Origin: DAINPP01 sp036743375
GTDB lineage: Bacteria > Thermotogota > Thermotogae > MWEM01
Length of the DNA: 11,750 nucleotides
Direction of reading: 5' to 3'
Assembly: GCA_036743375.1 (NCBI GenBank)
Contig: DAINPP010000072.1
Coordinates: 1 to 11,750, forward strand
Shown: piece by piece, positions 1 through 8,346 of the stretch
How positions within the stretch are numbered: position 1 is the stretch's first letter
Layout of the letters: the number at the start of each line of letters is the position of its first letter
Position numbers and translations under genes: made by a program
The notes under the pieces: model-generated
What the model saw: only the letters and a program-made list of their open reading frames with translations
Database searches by the model: none
What the model was told of the DNA's origin: nothing

Positions 1-3000
1 TCCACATGTGTCAGAACTGCTCCCAATAATGCCGTCGTCGAGAAGTATTCCTCGGCCAGCATGAATTGCTTTCCACGATCAATGGCTTCCTGTGAAATGG
101 TTTCCATGACTTCCGCTTCTATTCCTTTCCCCTTAAGAAAACTGGATAATAGGCCGGAATAGGGTGAAAGGGGCGGCAGTACCACTTTTTTTCCGGCTGT
201 TGAGCAATCGAACATGGTCTCAGGCTCAAGGAACGATACAGTGGAACCAAAGGTACATAAATCCATTTTGATCTTGTCTTCCTCCATCGACTGGCAGGCG
301 TTCAGGCTGTTTATAAAGGCTTCAATCCTGGTTATAACCCCCACTTTTGATGAATGTTCGTCCACCTCGATATGCAGATACGGTTTGTCTCCCATTTCGT
401 TCATAAAATGATGTGCGAGAACGGAGTCCGGACCGCATCCATGATGCGTCAGGAGGATGGCGTACAGGTTTTTGGATTCTTTTATCGTTCGAGTCGGTTC
501 GAGGATGTGTTGCCCAAATGGCCAGTACATGTTCGAATAATCCGTGTTGAGATCGGCTTCCGGCATATTATAGAATGGGATGACCTTATACCCCATCTTT
601 TCTATTTTATCCGGAATCCCCATATTCAAAACGGGATCCACCGCACCATAAATCTTTGAGATGATGACAAAGACCTTCTCTTCCCTTTCAATTTCATTCA
701 TAACCCTGTCCGACTCTTCTTCAAGCCGCTTCTCAAAATCCAAAAATGCATTCATCCCTGCCTGAAGCGCACGTTTGATGGCTTCTTCATTCCTATTTAG
801 CTGTTTTCCAAGTTTCAGGAATGATTCAAGCATGAAATTCTGACCAAAACTGAACGCCATCGTGGGGGAGAGCAGTTCGATATGATTTGCCTCAAGATTC
901 ATGGATTTGCTGATCATTTTAAAGGCCAACTGCATATAAGGACATCCGAAATTCTGTCGACTTTCAGATCCGGGATGATCGACGCTGTAAAGATCCGGGA
1001 AAAAGATGTAGTCAACCCCTTTTTCGATTAAATCGGCAACGTGTCCGTTAATCAGTTTAAGGGGATAGCAGGTTTCATCGAGCGAATACTGCTGGGCCGC
1101 TTTTATGGTCTTTTCAGAAGTGTTATCCGAGAGAAGGACGTTAAAACCCAACGTTCTGAAAACGGTTGAAAACATACTGTACATTCCGTATGTAAACAGG
1201 CCTCTCGGAATCCCTACCGTCTTCTTATCAGGATCGATTGTTCCGTCATAATCCTTGAACAGAATCTTCTGTGAATGCTCTGAAAAGTGATTGACGATTT
1301 CATCCGGTTTATCGTCTGACATTTTTTGAGTCGTTGGATTTTTTTCCAGGAAAAAGCCACGAAAATCGGTGTATAATTTTTCTTTTACCTTCTCAACGGA
1401 AAGCAATGCTGCACCGTATGCTCCGGTAATGCTGAAATATTCCGGAACGACGACTTCCTTACCCGTGATGGCTCTGAAGGCATTGACCACCCCCTGATTA
1501 TAAGCTATCCCCCCCTGAAGACAAATATTTTCCCCTATTTCTCTGTTTCCAACCACTCTGTCAAGATAATTCTTGGCGATTGAATAACACAACCCTGCCG
1601 CGATATCGGTTATTTCTGCACCTCTTGAAAGACAAGATGCGATGCTGCTTTCGATGAAAACCGTACATCTTTCACCGAGATCAAGCGGCTTCTCACCTTC
1701 GAGTGCAAGACGTCCAAACTGTTCGACGGGAATATCGAATTTAATCGATTGTTCTTCGATAAAAGAACCCGTCCCCGCCGCACATATTTTATTCATCTGA
1801 AAATCGGTAACGACACCTTTTTTTATCCTGATAAATTTTGAATCTTGACCACCGATTTCAAACACCGTATCAACCTGAGGGTTGATCTTTACCGCCGCCT
1901 TTGCCTGTGCGGTGATCTCATCTACGATCAGATCCGCTCCGATTGATTTACCGATCATATACCTCCCCGAGCCGGTGATTCCAACACCGCAAATCACAAC
2001 ACTGTCACGGTACTTTCTCCCAAATTCCTTTAACGCCTCCTTCAGCACCTCCGAAGGGTTTCCACGCGTCCTGAGATATCTGAAATCGACGATGTTCTGC
2101 TTGTCATCCATCAAAACAAGATTTGTACTGGTTGATCCGATATCCACACCGAGATACGCGTTAACAACCCCTTCGACTTTCTTTAGCGGTGTACAAAGGT
2201 GTTTTTCGGAATAGTCTACCATCCCAAACCGTTTCAGCGGTTCATACGATGATTGAGAAATGTACTCATCCCTTTCATGAACAATTTTATTCAGAGCATT
2301 GGAAAAACCTTCTGCGTCAAATGGAAAGTGATTTTTAAGGGCAACTACCGTACAACCGTAAGCCGCCATACTATCGGATAAATCGCTGATGATCAGTTCT
2401 TCATCGTTCAGGGATAAAATGGTCTTCAACGCCTTGATGATACTTCCATTCTTCGATACGCCACCCGTAAACACTACGGGACGATTGATCGGTAATCTTC
2501 CGATAACCGCATTCTGATAATTTCTTACGAGGGAATAGCTGAGTCCTTGCAGGATGTCTTCCACACTGACCCCTTCCTGTTGATGATGTATGATATCCGT
2601 CTTGGCAAACACACTACATCGGCCGGCTATTCTGGGAATTGATTTGGCCCTGTCCGCGAAACTGGCATAATCTTTCAAATCAATATTCAGCCGGTTCACC
2701 TGTTCTTCCAGAAAAGAACCGGTACCGGAAGCACAGTTGGAATTCAGGGATATTTTGATACCCGTTTTGCACTCATCTGAAAAATCCGTGATATATTTGG
2801 CACTCTCCCCCCCAATTTCGATAATTGACCGTATCTCCCGATTCAGTTGACAGACCCCCTCAACCGTCGCCGTCACTTCGTTCAGTTTTTTAATACCGAG
2901 TTTCTCGGATAGATAACCGGAACTGCTACCACACATGGATGCATACCGAATATCACCGAGTCTGTAATCCTTCTCAATGTTCTCCATCTGTTCTCTGAAG

Positions 3001-3116
3001 ACTTCGCCTATTTTACCGTGATGCCTGTTATACTGTTTCTTCAACACCTTGAGGTTTTCATCCGTCAAAACGGTTTTAACGGATGAATAACCTGCGTCTA
3101 TACCTAAGAGCAACAT
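1..3116 (-). CDS. Tandem BadF/BcrA/HgdC-type ATPase (acyl-CoA dehydratase activase) with DUF2229 region, partial
   Basis: The frame is open from an ATG at 3116 to the left edge, so about 1038 residues are present and the C-terminus is missing. Large members of this family run to roughly 1400 residues. Two ASKHA-fold activase modules are visible. Module 1 (about 1-315) starts with LGIDAGYSSVKTV and has C128 (NCASGTGSF) and C167 (RCSVF). Module 2 (about 320-600) starts with LGVDIGSTSTNLV and has C445 (CAAGTGSF) and C484 (RCTVF). The cysteine spacing of 39 is identical in both and matches the pair that holds the inter-subunit [4Fe-4S] cluster in HgdC. Module 2 has the canonical phosphate motif EIGGQDSK (420-427); module 1 has EIGGESAK (100-107). 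A DUF2229-type region starts near 633 (VGIPRGLF), with C683 (ETCYPLK), C725 (FGCPY) and C894 (HHGCGPDS). HgdC relatives use ATP to drive low-potential electron transfer; the substrate here is unknown. SD GGAGG lies 5 nt before the ATG (minus strand, 3122-3126). The divergent Crp/Fnr gene is the likely regulator (inference). Confidence 0.9.
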   Translation of the reverse strand, partial: MLLLGIDAGYSSVKTVLTDENLKVLKKQYNRHHGKIGEVFREQMENIEKDYRLGDIRYASMCGSSSGYLSEKLGIKKLNEVTATVEGVCQLNREIRSIIEIGGESAKYITDFSDECKTGIKISLNSNCASGTGSFLEEQVNRLNIDLKDYASFADRAKSIPRIAGRCSVFAKTDIIHHQQEGVSVEDILQGLSYSLVRNYQNAVIGRLPINRPVVFTGGVSKNGSIIKALKTILSLNDEELIISDLSDSMAAYGCTVVALKNHFPFDAEGFSNALNKIVHERDEYISQSSYEPLKRFGMVDYSEKHLCTPLKKVEGVVNAYLGVDIGSTSTNLVLMDDKQNIVDFRYLRTRGNPSEVLKEALKEFGRKYRDSVVICGVGITGSGRYMIGKSIGADLIVDEITAQAKAAVKINPQVDTVFEIGGQDSKFIRIKKGVVTDFQMNKICAAGTGSFIEEQSIKFDIPVEQFGRLALEGEKPLDLGERCTVFIESSIASCLSRGAEITDIAAGLCYSIAKNYLDRVVGNREIGENICLQGGIAYNQGVVNAFRAITGKEVVVPEYFSITGAYGAALLSVEKVKEKLYTDFRGFFLEKNPTTQKMSDDKPDEIVNHFSEHSQKILFKDYDGTIDPDKKTVGIPRGLFTYGMYSMFSTVFRTLGFNVLLSDNTSEKTIKAAQQYSLDETCYPLKLINGHVADLIEKGVDYIFFPDLYSVDHPGSESRQNFGCPYMQLAFKMISKSMNLEANHIELLSPTMAFSFGQNFMLESFLKLGKQLNRNEEAIKRALQAGMNAFLDFEKRLEEESDRVMNEIEREEKVFVIISKIYGAVDPVLNMGIPDKIEKMGYKVIPFYNMPEADLNTDYSNMYWPFGQHILEPTRTIKESKNLYAILLTHHGCGPDSVLAHHFMNEMGDKPYLHIEVDEHSSKVGVITRIEAFINSLNACQSMEEDKIKMDLCTFGSTVSFLEPETMFDCSTAGKKVVLPPLSPYSGLLSSFLKGKGIEAEVMETISQEAIDRGKQFMLAEEYFSTTALLGAVLTHV

Positions 3117-3134
3117 AACTACCTCCATATATAT

Positions 3135-3165
3135 TTGATATATTCAGCTACAATTGTAGTATAAT
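3135..3165 (+). promoter_or_regulatory. Promoter of the Crp/Fnr regulator gene
   Basis: TTGATA (3135-3140) and a perfect TATAAT (3160-3165) are separated by 19 bp. The TATAAT is 41 bp upstream of the TTG start at 3207. The spacer is longer than the usual 17 bp, so activity may depend on a bound factor. No equally good minus-strand promoter was found for the divergent activase gene in the same 90-bp gap. Confidence 0.6.
3148..3159. promoter_or_regulatory. Perfect 12-bp palindrome, candidate operator
   Basis: CTACAATTGTAG is its own reverse complement and ends directly against the TATAAT of the regulator promoter, inside the gap shared with the activase gene. A dimeric regulator bound here would cover the -35/-10 spacer, which suggests autorepression, and could also affect the divergent gene. 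It does not match the FNR consensus TTGAT-N4-ATCAA. Binding by the adjacent Crp/Fnr protein is inference. Confidence 0.45.
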
Positions 3166-3206
3166 AAGGGGTCATTTACCGTATCTGTGGATACTCGGAG
3201 GGGATT

Positions 3207-3881
3207 TTGAAAAAACTAACGGCACAACTCGCGGCATGTCAGCTGTTTAGAGGCATGGAAGAAGAAGAAATCGAAAATATATTGAAAAATATACAATACA
3301 GAATTCCGGCTTATAAGAAGGATGAACTGATTGTCCATTCGGAAGATCCCTGTGAATGTATCTTCATCGTTATGGATGGTGAAATTGAAATACAGAAAAA
3401 TATGGCCTCGGGAAAGTTTTACAACATCAACTATTTAAAGGCTGGAGAGGTATTCGGAATAGGATCGCTCTTTTCCGATACGGACACGTATAAGGTGGAT
3501 ATCGTCGCGAAGAAAGACTGTGTACTGTTTGAAATTCGTGAAGAACAGGTGCGGCAACTCTTTTGTAATTGTCCTGCCGTTTCTTTGAACATGATACGGA
3601 TAGCGGGGAACAAAATCGTTCAGCTCGATCAGCGGATAGAACTCTTCTCCGCCGGATCAATCAAGAGAAAAATCGCCTATTCACTGCTAAAAGCCGCTAA
3701 TACTTTTCACTCGGATACTATCTGCCTTCAGATCAGCAAAAAACAGTGGTCAGAACATCTGAACGTTTCGAGAACTTCTTTATCCAGGGAACTGAAAGAG
3801 CTCGAGGAAAAAGGAATTATCAGCATCAGAAAAAACATCATCCTTTTACTGAACAAACAGTATCTGAAAGATATTCTGTAA
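3207..3881 (+). CDS. Crp/Fnr-family transcriptional regulator
   Basis: This 224-residue protein has the usual Crp/Fnr length and layout. An N-terminal cNMP-type beta-barrel occupies about 13-120 (GEIEI at 58-62, GEVFGIGSLF at 80-89). A dimerisation helix covers about 124-147. The winged helix-turn-helix is at 177-204, with recognition helix SRTSLSRELKEL (188-199). The start is a TTG, chosen because GGAGG (3197-3201) sits 5 nt upstream; the next in-frame ATG is codon 17 and lacks such a site. Where CRP has the cAMP-contacting Arg-Ser pair, this protein reads TYKVDIVA, so cAMP binding is unlikely. There is no FNR-type N-terminal cysteine cluster. Other cysteines (C11, C49, C51, C105, C120, C122) could support redox or metal sensing, but that is speculation. 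It is divergent from the activase gene, suggesting control of it. No terminator is evident before the convergent MFS gene. Confidence 0.9.
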   Translation: MKKLTAQLAACQLFRGMEEEEIENILKNIQYRIPAYKKDELIVHSEDPCECIFIVMDGEIEIQKNMASGKFYNINYLKAGEVFGIGSLFSDTDTYKVDIVAKKDCVLFEIREEQVRQLFCNCPAVSLNMIRIAGNKIVQLDQRIELFSAGSIKRKIAYSLLKAANTFHSDTICLQISKKQWSEHLNVSRTSLSRELKELEEKGIISIRKNIILLLNKQYLKDIL

Positions 3882-3947
3882 AGGTTTATGATCGATAGGC
3901 TGCAGACTCACTTCATACGATCAGCTCTCTCCAAAATAAGCCCCTTT

Positions 3948-5330
3948 TTACAACACTTCCCTCTGATCCTTGATATCCGTTGCTCTGCTATCAAGAAGCA
4001 TGGAATTCATATAACTGAAGAGCGGAATAGGCTCAAAGAGATCACTGGACCCCCTGCGTCTGTTAAAGCCGGCAAATTGCCTTCCGAACGCCTGTTTAAG
4101 ACGGACATGGCCCTTCACTTCAACCCTGTTCAACAAGAAAAGTGAAAGAAACCTCATAATCCCTGTTGAAAGAAAGATAAACTGCAGGCCATTCATCTCC
4201 AGACTGAAGAACGAAAAATTCACATTACTCAGATAATTCGCGGCCGTTCCGCCAAATAGTGAGCCGATAAAACCAAATATCCCGTTGACCGCTGCAAAAT
4301 ATCCGTAAAGGATACCTGCGGAAGACCCACCAACGATGAGCGGCAGGGTAAAGATAGAGAGGTTAATGGCAGACCAGGCAATCCCACCGAGTGAGATATC
4401 CACCCACATGAGAACCGATACCGTCTGAGGTGTCATGAAAAACCAGACAGTCGCCAGTATCGAAGCGAGGACAACACCTATTCTGAGCACATTTTTATGA
4501 CCGATCTTATCCGCTATTTTCCCCCAGAAAAAGGCACAGCCGATCATGACCAGGTTAAAACTCATGGACAATATTCCGAGAAGCGAAAAACTCATATGCA
4601 GATTCTGTATCTGATGAAAGGAAAAAAAGGCCGAGGCAAAGAGGTTGGCAAAGTTCCAGAACCCCCCAAAAATGAGTAAGCGGACATTATTTTTATTACT
4701 GATGATGAACTTAAAAAGATTTCCGGTTTCCATATCTTTCAGCGGTGGTTCATGCTGTTTCCACAGGAAGAAGATACTCAGCAGACTCACAATCGACCCG
4801 ATCAGTACGACGATCTGAACGCCTTTCATATTCGGATTGTGTTCAAGAATCCTTGAAAATATCAATATAAAGGTAAGACTGACCGCCGTGTTGATAAAGT
4901 TTCTCGTCCCGAAAAAGGTCCCCATCTTCTTTTCAGGAATAAGATCTCTCATCCATGAAGTCCAGGCATTTCCTGAAAAGGCACCAAAGATAAAACTGAG
5001 CGCAACAACAGAGATAAACAACTGTTTGGTAATCAATCCAAATATTGGAAAAATAACGAGTAAAAGCCATAATGAGCGTGTAAGAAAGGAGAAGATGATA
5101 ACGATCGGTTTTCTTTTCCCCACTCGATTGATGATTCTCGGGACAAAGATCTGAAAGACCTGACTGAGAAGCTGAATTCCCATGAGAAACCCGAGTAGAA
5201 ACTCATTCACACCAAATTCTATCGCAACTTTGGTAAAAACAAATCCCTGTATCATGATCAGAAACACGGATGCCCCCGAACCTTCAATGATAGAATTTAT
5301 CATCGCCCTTCTCAAGATTTTTTCTTCCAT
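3948..5330 (-). CDS. MFS transporter
   Basis: This 460-residue hydrophobic protein appears to have about 12 membrane spans in two halves and belongs to the major facilitator superfamily. Motif-A-like loops occur in each half: NRVGKRKPIV (68-77) and WGKIADKIGHKNVL (269-282). The segment WTSWMRDLIPEKKMGTFFG (123-141) resembles a stretch that recurs in a group of uncharacterised bacterial MFS proteins. The last 60 or so residues form an unusual basic, hydrophilic tail after the final span. The ATG at 5330 is preceded on the minus strand by GAGGTG at a suitable distance. It ends convergently with the Crp/Fnr gene, 66 bp away. The substrate cannot be told from sequence; efflux is possible, but the only drug-sensing-type regulator in the window (10433) is 5 kb away and not adjacent. 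Confidence 0.88.
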   Translation of the reverse strand: MEEKILRRAMINSIIEGSGASVFLIMIQGFVFTKVAIEFGVNEFLLGFLMGIQLLSQVFQIFVPRIINRVGKRKPIVIIFSFLTRSLWLLLVIFPIFGLITKQLFISVVALSFIFGAFSGNAWTSWMRDLIPEKKMGTFFGTRNFINTAVSLTFILIFSRILEHNPNMKGVQIVVLIGSIVSLLSIFFLWKQHEPPLKDMETGNLFKFIISNKNNVRLLIFGGFWNFANLFASAFFSFHQIQNLHMSFSLLGILSMSFNLVMIGCAFFWGKIADKIGHKNVLRIGVVLASILATVWFFMTPQTVSVLMWVDISLGGIAWSAINLSIFTLPLIVGGSSAGILYGYFAAVNGIFGFIGSLFGGTAANYLSNVNFSFFSLEMNGLQFIFLSTGIMRFLSLFLLNRVEVKGHVRLKQAFGRQFAGFNRRRGSSDLFEPIPLFSYMNSMLLDSRATDIKDQREVL

Positions 5331-5364
5331 TCAAACACCTCACTTATTCAAAATTCAAGGGTTA

Positions 5365-5393
5365 ATACTACTCGGAATAGGGTATCGTGTCAA
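5365..5393 (-). promoter_or_regulatory. Promoter of the MFS transporter gene
   Basis: On the minus strand a perfect -35 TTGACA (5388-5393) is followed after exactly 17 bp by TAGTAT (5365-5370). The -10 lies 34 bp upstream of the ATG at 5330. No clear palindrome overlaps it, which suggests fairly constitutive expression. Confidence 0.7.
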
Positions 5394-5452
5394 GTAATAT
5401 TAAACAACTTATCATATGCATTATTGTAACAAAGGAAATCGAGATCAAATGG

Positions 5453-5461
5453 TGCTATAAT
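5453..5461 (+). promoter_or_regulatory. Extended -10 promoter of the lipoprotein-peptidase operon
   Basis: TGC-TATAAT is an extended -10 element (TATAAT at 5456-5461) 66 bp upstream of the lipoprotein ATG. No good -35 lies 16-18 bp upstream. The same GTGCTATAAT string recurs at 8678-8687 before the flavoprotein gene. Confidence 0.55.
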
Positions 5462-5527
5462 CATTCTGTTCAATCCATTTAAATGAAGAAGACAAAATTC
5501 ACTCATTCAACTTCAGGAGGTGGTTTC

Positions 5528-6799
5528 ATGAATAAAAAGACATCGATAACACTCATGATACTCATGTCCCTTATGATTCTTCTGATCCTGATTTCCTGTA
5601 CAAAGCCTTTCAGGCTTTTCACTTTCAATTTTATCACAGAAGACGGAATAACCTTTGCTACGAGTACCGTATTAATCTCATTTAAAATTAGTGACGGAGC
5701 GGTCCATGTCTTTCAATATATTCTGGATGAAGGGGAACCTGCCACGACAACTTTGACAGAAATCAGCTTGAAAGGTATACAAGCCGGTGAACATATACTG
5801 AACCTTTCCGCCGTAGAGCTATCAGACGCTTCTAAAACCTTTCATTTCAGTGTCAACCTTGATGGGCCTACCGTCAATATCCGAACGGCCGACAGAGAAT
5901 ATGATGTAGAAGGAAGTGCCGCCCCCATGGGTAGAAATGCCCTGATCTACTGGAATTATGACACTTACAACCTGATGACGCAAAGACTCGCCATCCTGGC
6001 GTATGATGAGGAATGGGGCAGACTCTTTATCCTCGACGGGGAGGGGGGATTTACAATGGCGTCTCCCTACACGGATCCCACGGCAATGGAACGGGCATGG
6101 GTACAGATCAATCCAAACAAGCGATCTTTTTATGTCTCAGACAACCGTGTCGTGATCAACGATGTGATATATGACCTTTTTGAAACGGGAAAAGCCTACA
6201 ATATCTACATTCAGGGCCAGAGTGAACTCGGAACATGGGGAAACGCGGGAAATATCCGCTTCAGGCTGGATGAAAGATATTCAAGCGATGAATCTCCCGT
6301 CATAGAGTTTGCCGTGAGCGATCTGACACTCCCGACCCGGGAGGCCTCCGGAAGCATCACGATAACCTTCACGGGGAGAAATATCAAGGAATACTGTGCA
6401 CAGGGTGTACATGATTATTTTCAGAATGATACCTCCCAAAACGGCGAATTGATGTATATGCAGTTTGGTCTCGATCTACTCTTTGACGGGGCCTCTCTCA
6501 CAAGCGTTTACTTTCCGCATTTCAGAGAGGGTTATGATGATTTTTCCTTCTGTGAGGAAAACTACTGGGGTCATAGTTTTTCAAGGGGATTCGTTGAAAA
6601 CAGTCTGAATACCGCTGAAGGTACTGATGTACTGGTCACGGTCGAATACGCACTTGACAATAGGGTGAACGATGATGGGTTGTACTTCGTTATTCCATAC
6701 AATGATCAATATATCAGAGATCAGAATAACCGCACGATAGACGGTATACAAGTTGATCACTCCATTTTCAGAATCTACTTGTCGGACGGGGAGGCGTAA
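5528..6799 (+). CDS. Lipoprotein of unknown function, partner of the downstream peptidase
   Basis: This 423-residue protein has a lipoprotein signal peptide: MNKK, a hydrophobic stretch, then lipobox LISC with lipidated C24. The ATG at 5528 was chosen over the in-frame ATG at 5483 because AGGAGG (5515-5520) lies 7 nt upstream and the lipobox is then at the usual distance. Residues about 35-120 look like a beta-rich Ig/fibronectin-like module (pattern around QYILDEGEP and GEHILNLSAVEL). The rest is beta-rich with no motif I recognise; C290 and C342 could form a disulfide. Its stop is 2 nt before the peptidase ATG, so the two are probably translationally coupled. Membrane anchoring of, or partnership with, the peptidase is inferred from linkage only. 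A cohesin-like partner for the peptidase's dockerin tail was considered, but no cohesin signature is visible. Confidence 0.85.
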   Translation: MNKKTSITLMILMSLMILLILISCTKPFRLFTFNFITEDGITFATSTVLISFKISDGAVHVFQYILDEGEPATTTLTEISLKGIQAGEHILNLSAVELSDASKTFHFSVNLDGPTVNIRTADREYDVEGSAAPMGRNALIYWNYDTYNLMTQRLAILAYDEEWGRLFILDGEGGFTMASPYTDPTAMERAWVQINPNKRSFYVSDNRVVINDVIYDLFETGKAYNIYIQGQSELGTWGNAGNIRFRLDERYSSDESPVIEFAVSDLTLPTREASGSITITFTGRNIKEYCAQGVHDYFQNDTSQNGELMYMQFGLDLLFDGASLTSVYFPHFREGYDDFSFCEENYWGHSFSRGFVENSLNTAEGTDVLVTVEYALDNRVNDDGLYFVIPYNDQYIRDQNNRTIDGIQVDHSIFRIYLSDGEA

Positions 6800-6801
6800 T
6801 C

Positions 6802-8241
6802 ATGATAAAAAGATGGACGATCCTCATCGTGCTGCTTTTTACCTCAATATCATTTGCTTCCTCTTTACTGGAACAGGCACAGGCGGAATGTGAAAGGGTG
6901 AAAAAACAGATAGTGCAACGCAACGCCCCCTGGGTTGCAGCAGTTCCCTCAGTCTTATCCCTTTATTCTGAAAACGGAATTGAAGCACTCAACGAGGTCT
7001 ACGACAAATGGGCAGGAGAGCTTGAACTTTTCGAGAAAACGGATATACACAGCAGGGCAACCACACAGGAAGAGCTGACCCAATCCTCCTTGTGTGTATA
7101 TAAGGCGATTGGAGATATCGAGTTGCCTTCAAGATATATCACAACACATTCTCCCGTCAGGGATCAGGCCAGTCATGGAACCTGCTGGGCCTTTGGAACC
7201 GTTGCCTCTTTTGAAAGTGCAAAACTGGTTCAGGAAGGGAAAATCATCCTCTCGGATTCTATTTTTCCGATTGATTATCAGGATAACACCTATGATTTTT
7301 CAGAACAGTTCGTTTCCTATCACAATATTGACTGGTACGTTTACAGAAACTGGATGTTTAATGCAGATACACAGCAAAGTGAATCGGATCCAATCATTCA
7401 GGATTCAGCCCTTGATTCGGGAGGTAATAAACTATTTTCTACCTATAATGCCATCAGATACGGCATACCGGCTGAAGATGATTTCCCCTACAGGAAGTTT
7501 GATTTCAGTGAATACATCAGATGGAATCCGACAAACGACAACTGGTCCGATAATCTCGAGAGGAGTGTCAAGACACTGACGATCCCGGCTGGTTTCTTTT
7601 CTGATTATTATTACGATTCCCGGGATGCCTATATAAACGCCGTCAAGGAAATTCTGGTAAAATACGGTGCGATTGCGGTCAGCCTGTCAGTCCCCCAGGA
7701 TCTGTATTACTACAGTCATGGGGTTTATGTTCCGACTCAATACGGTTATTCCGGCGGTCATTGCGTAACGCTGGTGGGGTGGCTTGATATTGATGACTTA
7801 AAACTGATGGGCTGGATTCCGGCATACACAGAAAGTGTGCTGATCGATGATCCTAATTCATATGACACCTGGGAAGCCACCGAGTTCTGGGTGATCAAGA
7901 ACAGCTGGAATACCGGATGGGGATGGAACGGTTATTATATCCAGCCGATTCCGAGCGAAAAGGCTTATACACATTATCTGATCTCAGACTGGATGATAGA
8001 AAGTGATCTCATGGCCATACCCTATTTCGAACTGGACGAGAGACACCTGGCCGATTTCGACTTCAACGGTGATTCAGTCGTCGATCAGAGCGATTATCAA
8101 CTGCTTGTACGGCATCTGGAAAAGGATGATTATTCAGTTGTATACGATCCGGATTATGACTGTTCTAGACCACGCGATGGAAAGATAGATACTGAAGATC
8201 TGACCAGTTTCCTTAAATACCTGAATGCCCTATCGCATTAA
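6802..8241 (+). CDS. Secreted C1A (papain-like) cysteine peptidase with C-terminal dockerin-like tail
   Basis: This 479-residue protein starts with an Sec signal peptide (about 1-20, ending SFASS), followed by a likely pro-segment to about 108. A papain-family catalytic domain covers about 108-400. All catalytic elements are present: oxyanion Gln Q122 and nucleophile C128 in QASHGTCWAFG, histidine H320 in GGHCVTLVGW, and asparagine N367 in KNSWNTGWGWNGYY. The C-terminal 60 residues hold two dockerin/EF-hand-like loops: DFNGDSVVDQSD (420-431), and a second near 453-466 containing RDGKIDTEDL. Type I dockerins normally bind cohesins and need calcium; here the first loop keeps most ligand positions and the second has a diverged start. 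GGGGAGG (6788-6794) lies 7 nt before the ATG, inside the end of the lipoprotein gene. It should act outside the cytoplasm on protein substrates; specificity is unknown. Confidence 0.92.
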   Translation: MIKRWTILIVLLFTSISFASSLLEQAQAECERVKKQIVQRNAPWVAAVPSVLSLYSENGIEALNEVYDKWAGELELFEKTDIHSRATTQEELTQSSLCVYKAIGDIELPSRYITTHSPVRDQASHGTCWAFGTVASFESAKLVQEGKIILSDSIFPIDYQDNTYDFSEQFVSYHNIDWYVYRNWMFNADTQQSESDPIIQDSALDSGGNKLFSTYNAIRYGIPAEDDFPYRKFDFSEYIRWNPTNDNWSDNLERSVKTLTIPAGFFSDYYYDSRDAYINAVKEILVKYGAIAVSLSVPQDLYYYSHGVYVPTQYGYSGGHCVTLVGWLDIDDLKLMGWIPAYTESVLIDDPNSYDTWEATEFWVIKNSWNTGWGWNGYYIQPIPSEKAYTHYLISDWMIESDLMAIPYFELDERHLADFDFNGDSVVDQSDYQLLVRHLEKDDYSVVYDPDYDCSRPRDGKIDTEDLTSFLKYLNALSH

Positions 8242-8244
8242 AAA

Positions 8245-8303
8245 GGGCAGTTCTCCCACTCAACCATAAACACGCCGTTTACAGCTGAACAGAGGAACTG
8301 CCC
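8245..8303 (+). repeat. Inverted repeat closing a multi-stem structure after the peptidase gene
   Basis: GGGCAGTTC (8245-8253) and GAACTGCCC (8295-8303) are perfect complements separated by 41 nt. Inside lies a smaller hairpin, TAAAC-ACGCC-GTTTA (8267-8281). The left arm begins 3 nt after the TAA of the peptidase gene. No T-run follows, so it is not a standard terminator; mRNA 3'-end protection or a small RNA are options. Confidence 0.6.
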
Positions 8304-8320
8304 AGTTGGCCAGGCCAACT
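8304..8320 (+). repeat. Short perfect hairpin abutting the preceding stem
   Basis: AGTTGGC-CAG-GCCAACT forms a 7-bp stem with a 3-nt loop and starts at the base after the GGGCAGTTC/GAACTGCCC stem, so the two could stack coaxially. The next bases are TGAGGAC, with no T-run. Confidence 0.6.
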
Positions 8321-8346
8321 TGAGGACAATAGATGTTGTTAAGGAT

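Noticed and set aside
214..659. Plus-strand open frames opposite the activase gene (also 1882-2214)
   Set aside because: They lie antisense to a clearly conserved coding sequence, lack SD sites and have no recognisable domains.
3207..3881. Oxygen-sensing FNR identity for the regulator
   Set aside because: The N-terminal cysteine cluster of FNR is missing and the recognition helix differs from the FNR E-x-x-S-R pattern.
3888..4145. Plus-strand open frame after the Crp/Fnr gene
   Set aside because: It overlaps the C-terminal coding part of the MFS gene on the other strand, has no SD, and its composition is that of an antisense shadow.
5483..5527. Longer N-terminus for the lipoprotein
   Set aside because: The ATG at 5528 has an ideal AGGAGG and puts the lipobox at the usual distance; the upstream ATG has neither.
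7603..7616. 14-base identical string GATTATTATTACGA also at 9382-9395
   Set aside because: Both copies encode DYYYD within unrelated genes; a coincidence of tyrosine-rich coding rather than a repeat element.
8304..8320. Hairpin as a rho-independent terminator of the peptidase operon
   Set aside because: No T-run follows the stem.
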